Shown piece after piece: positions 47,273-58,211 of a stretch of 64,000 bases of DNA (within the stretch, counting starts at the first letter, position 1; each line of letters opens with the position of its first letter). Origin of the DNA: Symbiodinium kawagutii (Eukaryota > Sar > Dinophyceae > Suessiales > Symbiodiniaceae). Below the pieces are notes generated by a model. That model made no database searches and was not told the DNA's origin. It saw only the letters and a list, made by a program, of their open reading frames with translations. Where the stretch lies: assembly GCA_009767595.1 (NCBI GenBank), contig VSDK01011733.1:368776-432775 (forward strand), written 5' to 3'. The position numbers and the translations under genes were made by a program.

Positions 47273-47477
47273 TTATGGTGGCATACCTCTGATGCTAACC
47301 TTTATTGGCTACCTTTCGTCGTATGATGCTCACCTTCATTTGTCATGTGTGTCACCTCTCATTTGTGCCATGATGGTCATGGTGTACCTATGACGGTCAC
47401 CTTGGTCGCTGTTCCCCGTTGTTGTTCACCTGGCTGTGCCTCGCCTCCCGGGTGTCTGGCAACTGGCAACGTCCCAG

Positions 47478-47670
47478 GTGGCAGCGCGCACGTGAACTGG
47501 CTGCGCAGCACTTGCAGGAGAGGCAGCAGCAGCTGGGGAGCCCAGGAGCCCAGGAGACCAGCGGCCACGCCGTTGAGTCAGCCGCTGGCTGCTGGTTCGC
47601 GGGTGGAAAAGCATGTGGCGCAGGGATGTTCATGGGAGATCCAGCAACCACCATGGGTGAAACCCGCTGA
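47478..47670 (+). CDS. Candidate terminal exon, unknown protein
   Basis: After GTCCCAG: WQRARELAAQHLQERQQQLG, ETSGHAVESAAGCWFAGGKA, GMFMGDPATTMGETR and TGA. Starts with a Gln-rich helix; GC3-rich. Confidence 0.45.
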
Positions 47671-47679
47671 TCATGGTTA

Positions 47680-48600
47680 GCCTGATGGGTCCCACTGATC
47701 TTCTGAACCTGGTTGAGGAATTCATTTAGCTGAGATTGGTATTGATGGTGGTTCAGGAATGTTGGCCACATCATGATTCACCATTTGATCCGCCAATCAC
47801 ATTTGCAATCAGGCGTTCACCATGGGGTTGATCATGAGGGTGAATCACGAATGAGTAATGTGATGATCCTGATAATTAGTCGGTGGTTGTTAATCACGAT
47901 GTGATATGTGGATGCTTGCCCAACCATCTTGCTTCACATCATTCGAAACATCTACATAGATGGAGTGCACTATCCATTGGCAATTTGCATCTATTTGCAT
48001 CCGTATTATTTATACTTTTTGTTCGGTGCCCAGCCCACAGATGTCCACAGTACAACCTTGCGTTGTGCCGCAGACATAGCCGCCCAAAACTGGTGTTCCC
48101 TTTGCAGTTGGATTGGCCACCATATTCGCGACCTGAAAGGCAGCATTCCAGCCAGGTTGTACCACATATGTGTGGCTCAGAGAAGCCAGGAGAGCACGTC
48201 CAGAATGTTTTGACCTATCATTGACTGAGTCTTACCTGACCAGCTCTGTTATTTGTATTTATTTGTTGTCCCTTTGATGATCATCCCAATTGGCCACTTG
48301 TCAAAATCCATGAGCAATGTCCCATATCTTAAGGGGATGACACCGAGTTGTTATGATGGCTCTTGATGAATAATCACCCATCTAAGCGCTGGCGCTATGA
48401 TTGTTGGATGTAGATCCCTTCGCCACCTCCCATCAGCTGCCACCCTGGAGACCAACCATGGGCACCCCGGTGCTACTCCCCAGTTGGTAAGTGGTTGCCT
48501 AGCATGCTTAGGTCGGAGCTAGTTCACCCACTTTTTTGGCTCTATAACCATGGATGGTTACATCATTTTTGCTCCCCAGGAAACTAACCCCCCCAATGTC
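47680..48600. other. No supported gene
   Basis: Two overlapping plus frames at 47883-48224 look like chance ORFs; the rest is background words. Confidence 0.35.
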
Positions 48601-48635
48601 TGCACCTGTCGCTGCACATCCAGTCGTACCCTGCT

Positions 48636-48677
48636 GGGGGTTGAACCTCCCTGGTAGCTCCTGGCCTCGCTCCCTTC
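48636..48677 (-). repeat. Introner-like dispersed repeat, core only, reverse orientation
   Basis: Reverse complement reads AAGGGAGCGAGGCCAGGAGC then TACCAGGGAGG. Confidence 0.55.
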
Positions 48678-48704
48678 CGACCAACAGCTAGCCTGAGGCA
48701 TGAG

Positions 48705-48862
48705 ATGCGAAGAGCCAGCAAGCAATCCACCATGACCGCAGAGTCGGCTGAAGACATGGACAGGATCGATGACCCCACCGCGTCGACTGAGCCCACGAGG
48801 CCGCGAGGGGCGCTACCCGACGGTGACCAAAAAGTTTCTCTGACTGATGAGCTTTGCCAGGG
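48705..48862 (+). CDS. Candidate exon, unknown protein
   Basis: ATG at 48705 after a TGAG. Reads MRRASKQSTMTAESAEDMDR, IDDPTASTEPTRPRGALPDG and QKVSLTDELCQ, then GG|GTATCC. Acidic, Ser/Thr-rich, disordered-looking. The minus strand is open too. Confidence 0.45.
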
Positions 48863-48920
48863 GTATCCTGCTCCAACCTTTGGGGAGCGATTTGGAACTA
48901 CCAGCACTGGTGGAACCGAA
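48863..48920 (+). repeat. Introner-like dispersed repeat, copy at exon edge
   Basis: GTATCC, ACCTTTGGGGAGCGA and GGAACTACCAGCACTGGTG in consensus order, beginning at the predicted 5' splice site. Confidence 0.5.
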
Positions 48921-49470
48921 TGGATGGTTTTAAAGTGGATTCGAGTGGATGATGAGTTTTTTTCCACCAACACCACCGAACATCACCAAACTACCATAAA
49001 AGACCATGGCATCACCAAACTATTGTTTTTCATAGTTGGACGCCACGGACTCGCACATCCCAAGCATGTCTCCCCCAAGCTTTAGAGGGAGGCCCCCCGC
49101 CGCGCGACATCGCTGCAGGGTCCATCACCTCCACCTGGTGGGAGGTACCGGAGTGATTATAAGGGTTTTAGGCGGGTTACTAAGAGATAATCACTATATA
49201 TAATGTACTAAATCGTGCTATTCCTAGTTGTAAGATTATACCGAATTATACCTAGTAACGTACTATTTGATTAATTTGATACGTTACAGGAGATACTGAC
49301 CAGCAAGAATGGTTTGACGCAGGATATCCAGCACGAGGGCGCAGTGAACAAAAATAGTGCTTAGGCAGCTACAGTCATCAGTGATTGCCATCATTCATCA
49401 GCTCATGGTAGATTTTTATTTATAAACCACATCTTTTTTCCTGAAATGGCTGGCAATTTGCCATCAAACA
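48920..49470. other. Non-coding stretch
   Basis: AT-rich background with no coding signal. Confidence 0.4.
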
Positions 49471-49478
49471 TAGGGAAA

Positions 49479-49706
49479 TTATTGACTGCTGGATAGTCCC
49501 CTTGCAACCAGGGTCAGTACCAGCAGATCTGGTGGTTTCGTAGCATCCGGGCGCCCCTGAAGCATCCAAAACTGGCGTTTAGTACGAAAGTATCCAGTTT
49601 GGGGCTTTCCAATGGCTTCAGAACCTCCCATAAACACCAGCTGTTTACGACAGTTGCACCAGCTCAATATTCCCAACGAGTTGGTTAAATGCAGTCCATA
49701 TTGCAA
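49479..49706 (-). CDS. Candidate terminal coding segment, unknown protein
   Basis: 75 codons on the minus strand: LHLTNSLGILSWCNCRKQLV, GGSEAIGKPQTGYFRTKRQF and LLVLTLVARGLSSSQ then TAA. Uninterrupted, moderately coding-like. Confidence 0.35.
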   Translation of the reverse strand: MQYGLHLTNSLGILSWCNCRKQLVFMGGSEAIGKPQTGYFRTKRQFWMLQGRPDATKPPDLLVLTLVARGLSSSQ

Positions 49707-50019
49707 GACTTGAGGTTGTTTTGAGAAGCCATGCTACAAATCAGTGGTGTTTAAAACGTTTAAAACGTCTTAAAACCCCTATGTTGGGCCACTTATACTG
49801 GCCATGACTCACTATACGAATGGTTCCCATGAGTGTTTCCGAAAATAGGGGTGCCCCCAGTGATCATCTATCCTTTTCAATCCATTGGTGGGGGGGGTTC
49901 CCAATGTTCAATCTTGGCCATTTTTACTGGCCAGAGCTCACTATAGTTGGGCCATGTTGGGCCATTGATACGGGTCATTTGTATCGTGCTATGTTGGACC
50001 ATCCGTTGTTCCCATAGAC

Positions 50020-50150
50020 ACGGCACTTGGGTCGTTTCAGCATGGTGAGAGCTCCCAGGGCGCCCAATCCCGTGGCGAATCCCGTGGAGTCCGTGACCCT
50101 TTCGGAGTTTAAACCGCCGGAGCGCCGGCGAACCAGTGCCATGGCGGGTT
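50020..50150 (-). CDS. Candidate exon, unknown protein
   Basis: Minus strand: MALVRRRSGGLNSERVTDST, GFATGLGALGALTMLKRPKC. GC3-rich island in AT-rich DNA; boundaries approximate. Confidence 0.42.
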
Positions 50151-50243
50151 TTTTTCCACGGTGGAGATCTCGTTGGTCAAGGGGTTCACCCTCCAAGCAA
50201 TGGTAAACAAGCTGGTCGTTCAAGCATCTTTACCGACTTGGTG

Positions 50244-50339
50244 GTTTCTCAAGCCATAGGGGACCCCCAAAAATGGTTGGTTTATTACTATAAATGACTA
50301 TTGATGGATGATATAGGGGTACCCCTATTTTGAGAAACA
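50244..50339. mobile_element. MITE-like family A copy
   Basis: Ends GTTTCTCAAGCCATAGGGGA and ACCCCTATTTTGAGAAAC, in reverse orientation relative to the copy at 46553. First of three adjacent MITEs. Confidence 0.85.
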
Positions 50340-50341
50340 CC

Positions 50342-50439
50342 TACTTGGTGGTTTTTAACATTTTTATTTTTCCCTAGTACTGATTAACAATTGGTTGGTT
50401 GACTAATATTTGTCATAGGGGTTGAAACCACCAACCAGT
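50342..50439. mobile_element. MITE-like family D copy
   Basis: Ends ACTTGGTGGTTTTTAACA and TTGAAACCACCAACCAG with inner TTAACAATTGGTTGGTTGAC. Second of three adjacent MITEs. Confidence 0.8.
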
Positions 50440-50544
50440 TACTCTCCGGCAGTACCTGGTCGCATCATAAATCCACGATTTATCATGGCTTTACCTATAA
50501 ACATGGCGATTTTCAGCGCAAACACGTTGGTTTGCCGGAGGGTA
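50440..50544. mobile_element. MITE-like family C copy
   Basis: Ends TACTCTCCGGCAGTACC and TTGGTTTGCCGGAGGGTA. Third of three adjacent MITEs. Confidence 0.75.
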
Positions 50545-50549
50545 CGTTG

Positions 50550-51285
50550 TTGGTTAAGAGTTTCAACATCCAATGATTAACAAGCTGGTAAATGGTTGAT
50601 GTCTGGGAGGATGGGTAACCACCAAAAAATAGGGGACACGGACAGAAAAGGAAGTAAATTGGCCAAGAGTCGCGCCATCCAAAAAAAGGGTAGATGAACA
50701 TCCCAAAAGTTGGACTAGTAACTGGTCATGATCAATGGCCTGGGCCATTGCCCCCTTACCAACGATGGGGGCTCAAGAGTACAGCCCCACAGAAATGTGC
50801 ATGGCGACGCGAACTAGTGATCTACACGCACGGTCAGACACACATCCTGTGTACGCACGTTCATACATGCAAACAGCTGCATGCAGAGAGACCGGTACAG
50901 TAGCACATCTCCCAAACCAGAGAAAAAGTAGAGATCCTGGGACCGGTGCATGTCACCATCAAAGCCAGATGGGCAATTCAAGCATTTCAACAAGGAATGC
51001 TACAAAGTATTTATAATGAAATTATTGAATCTTGGATCGACAGTTGTTGCCATGGTGGGAGCCTAAGGCGAACGCGCAGACATGTAGTTAAATAGATGGA
51101 CCCGCACACACCAATAGAATTTACATACCAGTGCATAGATACAGCCTGAACTGATCAAATACCTGATGTAGCGCACCCAACATACAACAGGTGCCGCTTT
51201 TTCAACTTTTTCAAGTTCACGAGTGGTACAATTGCCGGTTTCACTCGTGCTAGCTGGTTGGTTGTCATCGATCCAATCAACGTGA
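50550..51285. other. No supported gene
   Basis: Short open segments, CACACA-rich patch near 50830; nothing convincing. Confidence 0.4.
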
Positions 51286-51290
51286 GAAAT

Positions 51291-51405
51291 GGCTGTGGGT
51301 CAAAACCCCGCACCCCTGGTTTCCTATGATTAACCATTGTTTCCCTTATCATTGTTGCTCATGATCCTTCATGAAATTGGTTGGTTAACTGCTTGACCCA
51401 TAGCC
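51291..51405. mobile_element. MITE-like family B copy
   Basis: Ends GGCTGTGGGTCAAAACCCC and CTTGACCCATAGCC, flanked on both sides by AAAT (4-bp target duplication). Confidence 0.87.
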
Positions 51406-51522
51406 AAATGGCACCCATTTTATGTCCTTTTGCCATGCCATTTGGACCGAGGCAAGTGTTCCCAGTCCACGAGAGACAGCGTGCAGTCGGATGAGCCTTC
51501 ACAAGCACAGTTCACCGAAGTG

Positions 51523-51612
51523 GTTGGTTGGTTGACTGGGTGAGTTGTTGGTTGGTTGATTTGGGCTAATCTTGGTTGATGTTGGTTGATGTTGGCTGAT
51601 GTTGGTTGGTTG
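51523..51612. repeat. TTGGTTGG/GTTGGTTGAT simple repeat
   Basis: Imperfect TTGGTTGA units; the Asn/Gln/Pro-rich minus-strand frames here are artefacts. Confidence 0.8.
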
Positions 51613-52195
51613 GAGGGTGGAGGCCGCGTGGGTTCCAGTGTGCGCGGGCTTTGGATTATCATGGGGGATGCCTAAACTGGTACGTTCTCTCAAAAGGAAG
51701 GCTCGAAAGAGGAGACATTTGTCATTTTTCAGTTGCAAAATGCGGGAACAGCACGGTCATTGGTACTATCAATCCTGGATTAGCTGATTGGGACCATTTT
51801 TTCATCATAAGATGATTGGATTTTCATGCTCACCTTGGTCGACTACGGTTGGAAGAAAATCTACCTGTGGCCCACGAGTTGAAAACAAAATCCAACCCAT
51901 CTGCAACCAATAAGAGAAGTTATTTTTGGGAATGGGATGTTTGTTTATCACCAATTGCCCACTTTTAGAGAGCATTTGTGCTTTTGAGGGCCGGATAGAA
52001 ATGGATAATGATTGCATTTCTAATGCGCTTCAGAAAATGTAAGCTGTCTCCAAAGCATAAAATCCTTATTCAATTGTTTTCAAAAATCCGCCGACTGAAG
52101 GGGGAGCTGAAAATGATCTAAGTGCTGGGCCGGGGACAGAGCTCTCTGAGGTGTGCTCGAGCTGGGGAAGGGTCTGAGCCAGAAGCTTCCTTTGT

Positions 52196-52305
52196 CGGTT
52201 GCTTTTCTTTTCTTTTTCTTTTCCTTCTTTTTCCTCTCCTTTTGCTTCTCTTTTTTCTTTGTTTCCTTATGCTTTCCTTTTCTTTCCTTTTCCTTTGCCT
52301 TTTCA
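52196..52305. repeat. Pyrimidine-rich CTTTTC tract
   Basis: About 110 bases of CTTTT/CCTTTT. The hydrophobic Leu/Phe run in ORF 52122-52517 comes from this tract and is not evidence of a membrane protein. Confidence 0.85.
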
Positions 52306-52511
52306 CATGGTTACATAGGGAAGAGTTCCTAGGGTGGATTGTGGATCAGAAGCTCAGAAGGACAACGCCTCACTCAAGAGGATATGAAGGTTGGGGTCCC
52401 CGCAGTGGCCAGCGGGACACTGAAACCTCTGGCACTTTCGTAGCCAAAAAAGGTGTTTGGGATGGAAGTGCTTGGCCTCAGGTTTCATGCGAATTGGCAC
52501 GTTGGTCGGTG

Positions 52512-52626
52512 GAATAGCAGACCCTAGTAGTGTTCAACCGATGGGAACCAACTATCGCTCATTGGACTCAGGGCTTGTGAATAGCAGACCCTAGTAGTGT
52601 TCAACCGATGGGAACCAACTATCGCT
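52512..52626. repeat. 48-bp direct duplication
   Basis: GAATAGCAGACCCTAGTAGT and following recur exactly at 52512-52559 and 52579-52626, 67 bases apart, about 90 bases upstream of the U6 gene. Confidence 0.92.
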
Positions 52627-52718
52627 TGAGCATTTTATTTCCATGGCATGTGAATCAACGGTGTGAGCCATCACTGGGGCATCATCCCGCTTCCTATCAT
52701 CATTTACCAGCCCTCGTT

Positions 52719-52822
52719 CACGGATTCCCTACCGGGATCTTCCGATAGAATTGGAACGATACAGAGAAGATTAGCATGGCCCCAGCGCAAGGATGAACTG
52801 CACAAATCGAGAAGTGCAAACA
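52719..52822 (+). ncRNA. U6: U6 spliceosomal snRNA
   Basis: Near-universal U6 landmarks are all present: 5' stem-loop (CCC TACC GGG at about 52727-52736), ATTGGAACGATACAGAG with the ACAGAGA box at 52761-52767, the AGC triad at 52773-52775, CATGGCCCC, GCGCAAGGATGA, and an internal stem-loop (GCAC AAATCGAGAA GTGC). Differences from common U6 (CCCCAGCGC for CCCCTGCGC, GATGAACTGC for GATGACACGC) could be lineage-specific or mark a pseudogene. No T-run follows the 3' stem, which is unusual for RNA polymerase III. Ends are approximate. Confidence 0.9.
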
Positions 52823-52859
52823 ACTTGCCAGCCGTCATTAACTATATTTAACCACCATT

Positions 52860-53110
52860 GACCAGCACACCATCAATAACCATCATTCCTATTGTTGCTT
52901 GTTGCTGCTCACTTTCCATTCAGTAACTATCAACGAACCATCGCTAAGCAAGCCTCACTAGTCAATCATTCACCATCATTGACCATCATCAGTCAATCAC
53001 TGCCGATCCTTTTAACCCTCATTAACCCTCATTAACCATCATTCCTCATCATTCACCATCATCAATCACATCAATCATCAACAATCACTTAACCACCATA
53101 ATCCAAGCAC
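52860..53110. repeat. AACCATCATCAACC-type low complexity
   Basis: Nearly pure degenerate CATTAACCATCATT words; representative of the background in many introns and spacers here (also 13860-13990, 21940-22170, 61870-61940). Confidence 0.75.
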
Positions 53111-54005
53111 CAAGAACCCCAGAATCCCAGGATATCCCAAGCATTTCTTCCTGTTGGCAACTACCCTATGGTTTCATGGCAGTGCCATGAGCCAAGGAGC
53201 ACCGCCGGCTCATGGAACACATCGGGGACTCGCGACGCTATTTGCTCCTTGGCGCCCTTGGGATTCTCAATAGTTTCCCTAGTTGGTATCCTGATGTTGG
53301 TTACTTTAGTTGGATATCCTGATCCTATTTTCATGAGTTGGTTCTTTTAAGCACTCACTTGGGATTATCAAGAACCAACTGGCCAACCAACTAGGTAACT
53401 ATTGATCATCACAGCAACCAGCTAGGTTACCTAGTTGGCTATTTCAAACATCTTGATGCATTTGTTTATTGTCCCCAATGTTTTTTGCTGTGACCTGATT
53501 TCGGGGTACCAACTCGGTAACTACACATTGGTTCCCCTGGTTGGGTTGAAACCGCCAACCAGCTATCAGTGTGAAGTGGGCACTCGGCAGGGCTCCCTTC
53601 ACGAGATCTCCCTGTTGGGAGGTGAAGTTGCATGGAACTCTTTGGAAACCATGGGATTTTCTATGGTTAACTCGATGATGAACTATGGTTACAGATAGTG
53701 GTGATACATACATGATGGCAAACAAATTGCATCAAATTGCTGTAGTAATTATTTTAACCTTATAACTAGGGTCGTAAGCATTGATAACGGTCACGCATGG
53801 TGAATAGTCACAATCACAGGGCTAACATTGAACAACCGATTTTCTCGAAAATCCATGACCTGCTTTGATTTACCCAGTAGATGAGTAGATCCGGTCATGA
53901 CACATCAGCCGTGTAGCAGTTCCATATTTCGCCACAAACCTATCCGCAGGGACCCCACGAAAGTGGGTGCTTCATCACGGTCCTCCGAGTACTGACATCC
54001 GAAAT
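53110..54005. other. No supported gene
   Basis: Only short two-strand open segments at 53170-53250 and 53444-53725. Confidence 0.35.
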
Positions 54006-54008
54006 GGG

Positions 54009-54127
54009 TGTTTCTCAAGTCATGGGGGACCCGCCAAATCATCCAATGTTAACCAGTGAGTCGCCCAGAAACCATCATGAACCATCATAAATCAACCAGT
54101 TTTTGGGATCCTCAACTTAAGAGACCA
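54009..54127. mobile_element. MITE-like family A copy, diverged
   Basis: GTGTTTCTCAAGTCATGGGG at the left and GGATCCTCAACTTAAGAGA at the right; the core is expanded by ACCATCATGAACCATC words. Confidence 0.6.
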
Positions 54128-54515
54128 CTATCCAACGCAAGCTGAGCTGCGAAGTGGCCAACCATGTCCTGGTGTTGCCCTCCCGTGTGGGGACCCTGTT
54201 GTTGAACCGTCATGTCACTGGTATGAAACGTCCAAGGTAGATGATTTGCCTGATTCACCATGATATACCGATTGGCATTCGCCATTTTCAAAGCTTTGAC
54301 TACCCGGGGGGCATGCGATAGTTTCCGACAAAAAGCGGGAAAGCATGCAACATGGATCATCGGACACTTGCCTTTGCCAATTGCACGACACATATATAAT
54401 TCATTTTCCCAAACAACGATTCCGTTTTCCAAACCAATCCGACAATGTGCAAAAAACCAATGTTCTCAGCATGTTTCAACCAGATCCCAAGTCCCATGCC
54501 TCGCCCTTGCTAAGC

Positions 54516-54646
54516 ATCCCGTAGGCTGCCTGCTGAGGTGGAAGTTCGGCTACTTCCGTGACACTCAGCCGCAGTTGGAGATGCACGTGGTGGAGCACGG
54601 CAGTGGAAGTCGCTCATGGCATCTCGGTGGCAGAGACCAATGGTGA
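54516..54646 (+). CDS. Candidate exon, unknown protein
   Basis: Frame HPVGCLLRWKFGYFRDTQPQ, LEMHVVEHGSGSRSWHLGGR, ending near TGA at 54644. GC3-rich; boundaries uncertain. Confidence 0.38.
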
Positions 54647-54882
54647 TGTGGAGGTGAACGGGGTGCTAACTGGTGACGTTCACCATGGTTATAGCGATTA
54701 TAATATATGGAGCTATAACGAACCTTGTCGGGTTTATCAGGTTATAGCTAACCTTGTCAGGGGTTACCCATGATTTTAGCACTTAATTGTTTATGACCCC
54801 GTAAACCCAACCTTGTTAGGAGTGATTTGCCATGTTTATATTCCAGTTGCAAGGCAAATCCAAAAGCCTTGGAAGATCAAAG

Positions 54883-54945
54883 ATGGATGTGCCTGTGATC
54901 CCGGGGCCGTGAAGCTGGAGGATGGAGCTGGCTTGGCACAGGTCT
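54883..54945 (+). CDS. Candidate short exon, unknown protein
   Basis: Reads DGCACDPGAVKLEDGAGLAQ up to CAG|GTCTTG. Short but coding-like. Confidence 0.3.
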
Positions 54946-55502
54946 TGTGACCCGGTGCCAGCCATGGTTAATTGCCCTGAGTCATTTGTGAGCATAGTTA
55001 ATGGATGTTGATGGCCTCAGTTGATTAGCAATTGCGAGACAATTCGCAGCCATTTCCGAGCTAATCACCAACTGGCGGTTTTTCAAAATTGGGGCGGTCT
55101 TTGAAGGATGATTTGGGGGGTCCCTATTGTGAGAAACCACAATCTGAATCCAACTCAGTCATTGATGGCGGTGACATCAATGAACCGCTAACGTTCGTTT
55201 TTGCCACGTTGGATGGGGGTCTCAGGGCCTCTATTTGCGGCAGCTACCACTTGGGGCGGAACAGCCTGGGTTCTCTCATCAAGCAACTTTACAGCAACCA
55301 TCACCCAGTAGCTATAGTTGATGTCCATTAGCAATAAGTACAAACAGGTGAGATCTAAGGAGTACTAGTGATGATGTATTCATTTTATCAAATATAGCAT
55401 TTAGAATACCATTGAAAAAGCCATGGCTTCATTTCTTTACCCACTAGGTCATCAACCATTTTTAGCCATAGTTGATACATGTGGATGCCTGTGAACATCT
55501 GT

Positions 55503-55600
55503 TACCCTCTGGCAGTCTATAACCTCGAAGTTGAAAAACACAAGGCAAAACCAGCGCCCTAAATGGTAGATTTTCCACGCTTCCAGGTGAGTGGAGTGCA
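55503..55600. mobile_element. MITE-like family C copy, partial
   Basis: Starts TACCCTCTGGCAGTC with inner TGGTAGATTTTCCACGC; the right end is diverged. Confidence 0.45.
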
Positions 55601-55712
55601 AAGATGCTTGATCTCAACCTCCACCAATTTTACTTAATAACCATGGTGACTAAATAGTCACTGACTGGGATGACCAACCAAGAACCGTAGGTCTCCATAA
55701 GTTATATTTGGT

Positions 55713-55807
55713 GGTTCCTCAAAATAGGGGTACCCCCCCAAATCATCCAAGATTAACCATTTACAGTAATAAAACAATCATTGTTGGGGCTCCCTATTTT
55801 GAGAAAC
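55713..55807. mobile_element. MITE-like family A copy
   Basis: Ends GTTCCTCAAAATAGGGGTAC and CTCCCTATTTTGAGAAAC around AAATCATCCAAGATTAACC. Confidence 0.85.
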
Positions 55808-55854
55808 CCCCATATACCCATTAAGAGCATCACCCAAAAGCAGCCTTGCCCCAG

Positions 55855-55947
55855 GTTGCCTTCGTCCGAGGAGATGATGCCACTCGGAGCGCCGAGTTTT
55901 TTGGGCGGCCGTATACGTCGCGTCGTTGGAGACTTATGGATCCATAG
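55855..55947 (+). CDS. Candidate terminal exon, unknown protein
   Basis: After CCCCAG: VAFVRGDDATRSAEFFGRPY, TSRRWRLMDP and TAG. GC3-rich island. Confidence 0.42.
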   Translation, partial: VAFVRGDDATRSAEFFGRPYTSRRWRLMDP

Positions 55948-56425
55948 CTCGACATAACCCGAAGTATTGGGTTATTGAATGTTATTGGCATGAATAAGGT
56001 GCAAATAACTGTGTCTTTGAATTAAAGTTCATATATTAATTAGGAATTGTATTGGAATTGTTATTGCCATGAAATTACTAGATCCCTACTATTCTGACAT
56101 ATTGCCCCCCTCTTGTTAATCACCTTTGTTGTTGTTAGTTTATGAATGGTAGATCCACATTATTGGACGGCCCCCAGTTTGCCTGCTCAATAGCAGGTGT
56201 TTATTAACATCTGGATCTACCATCAATTGTCAATAGTTACTAGTCATCAACCATTATTGTTAGATATGTTACCCTCTTCATAACCATTCACTAGCCAGTA
56301 TCAACCATTGACTTAACCAGCGATTAAGATCTATCTGTTCATAGATTAGGTAACATTTGAGCCAAACCAGATGGATGGGTCCATTTGGTCCTATTCTTAT
56401 TGAGTTAGCCATCAACAAACCAGTG

Positions 56426-56557
56426 CTGGTAACCCAGGATTAATAAACCCCTGGTTGATTAATAGGGGGTATCCTCCAAAAGCCTTGGTTTCCCCCTTTA
56501 AAATGGTGACCCCCTCGATTAATCAACCAGGGGTTTAGCTTCATCCTGGGTAACCAG
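56426..56557. mobile_element. Foldback element, family G
   Basis: Arms CTGGTAACCCAGGAT / ATCCTGGGTAACCAG continue inward as AAACCCCTGGTTGATTAAT / ATTAATCAACCAGGGGTTT, about 40 bp per arm around a short core. A family-E-like right end (GGGGGGCCCGCCTTGCAG) lies at about 56608-56626. Confidence 0.8.
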
Positions 56558-56642
56558 TTATGGTAGTTATAGCTATAATTAAATGGCTGATTAATCAACT
56601 TATAAGTAGGGGGGCCCGCCTTGCAGCAAAAAAACAGCGTAG

Positions 56643-56779
56643 CCCCATTCCGGTCGAACATTTCCGGTCGGGATCTGTTGCGCTGGGCGGAACCGAGGTA
56701 CGACCTCCAGTGTAAGTTGAAAGCCACCTTTTCGCGTGGCGAACGCGTGCGCTTGGGCCGGGAGGAAACGGAGATCTGG
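56643..56779 (+). CDS. Candidate exon, unknown protein
   Basis: Reads FRSNISGRDLLRWAEPRYDL then QCKLKATFSRGERVRLGREE and TEIW before GTGGTG. Strongly GC3-rich. Looks like part of a b-rich domain; no family recognised. Confidence 0.48.
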
Positions 56780-57600
56780 GTGGTGGTGGTGGTGGTTTTT
56801 TGGGGTCAAGAATAGGGATTTATATAAGAAAAACATGGGATTTTCGACGGTTGATGGTTAATACTACAGGCGATGAATAGTGTGTTTTAGCGGTTATAAG
56901 CATAAATAATGGTTGCTAGTAGTGGGTAATAGCCAACAATATGGAATACAACTGTTACATTAGCTCAATAATGACGATCTCTGGTAAGGCTGATTGAAAA
57001 ATCGTTCAGCCACTGCTAGTGGGTTGATAATGGCGATTAACAATTTCCAGTTTGATAATGGTCAATCAACAAGGGTGATTAATGGTCGCTGATAGGGGAT
57101 AGTCAACAACAATAATGGTTCAACAACTGCTTGTTGGTCGTTTGATTGACATTTTTCATTTTCCCCTATATTTGGGATGGTCGATTGACCAATATTGTTG
57201 GGACGGCTTCTAACCACCAACCATGGGTCTGTGCAGGAGTGTGCTGGCCAATTTGGGACCTTGATGTTTTTTTTTAACCGAGTTTGAGCCGTTGCCACAA
57301 TTGCTTTGGCACTTCTTGAGGTTTGGTTCGGCATGGTTAGTCATGTTTGTTTATGCTTACGCTTGGCAACCATCAAGAGTATGGAAATTCAACAAAATCA
57401 AGAGTTTGTAGGTAACTATTTTGAGAAACCACCACGCACATATCAGTTGGATATATCTATTGTAGCCATAAGTACTGATGTAAGTTGGCGATTACCAACT
57501 AGCAAGCATCAGATTTACACGTAGAAAAATGATCGATGTATAAAGATCTTGGAGTTGAGGTCAGTTCTTGGACTATTCTTAATGGATAAATGGTTCAAAT

Positions 57601-57718
57601 GGCTGTGGGTCAGTTCACCCTTAGTCCCCCTGGTTCCCCTATCAGTAACCAGGCTGTTTCCCTTATTATTGTTGGTAAATCCTCCATTCGTTGGTTGGTT
57701 AATATTGACCCACTGCCA
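57601..57718. mobile_element. MITE-like family B copy
   Basis: Ends GGCTGTGGGTCAGTTC and AATATTGACCCACTGCC, flanked on both sides by AAAT (4-bp target duplication). Confidence 0.86.
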
Positions 57719-58211
57719 AATTGATTACTATGTTGGCCATGACCATGCTTGTGTACCACTATAGTACAGTGGTGGTTGGTACATCACCATCCCTAGATCA
57801 ACATGGAGAACATTCCCATGGTTTCCCCATCAGGAGCCATTGAACTAATGTTTATCCCTCCCATTAACCCTGATCACCATTATTGTGGTTTGTTACCCAT
57901 AGATGAAAACCCCTATAGCCCTTATATACCCCTTGAAAACCATAGTTGTAACCCCTATGAAACCCCTATAGCCAGTATTGACCACAGTTCACCGTAGAAA
58001 ATCCCTTGTAAACCAAAAAATGCAAAAAACTTTCAACAAAAAACCTGAAAAAAACATAGTTCACCATTTTTGAAACCCTCATTAACCATCAACATTAACC
58101 ATAGTTGACCATATTAACCATAGTTAACAATGCGTTGGTGGTTGTATTACCCATGTACCAACCCCCTAACCCCCATAGAACCACCACCACCCAAGCCATG
58201 GCCTCACCCAG

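Noticed and set aside
47883..48224. Two overlapping plus-strand ORFs over 100 residues
   Set aside because: Mutually overlapping frames in AT-rich sequence with no codon bias or splice context.
52122..52517. 131-residue ORF with a long hydrophobic run
   Set aside because: The hydrophobic run comes from a CTTTTC tract; the rest lacks recognisable features.
54112..54432. 106-residue minus-strand ORF starting with ATG
   Set aside because: Overlaps a diverged MITE end and lacks codon bias; length is compatible with chance.
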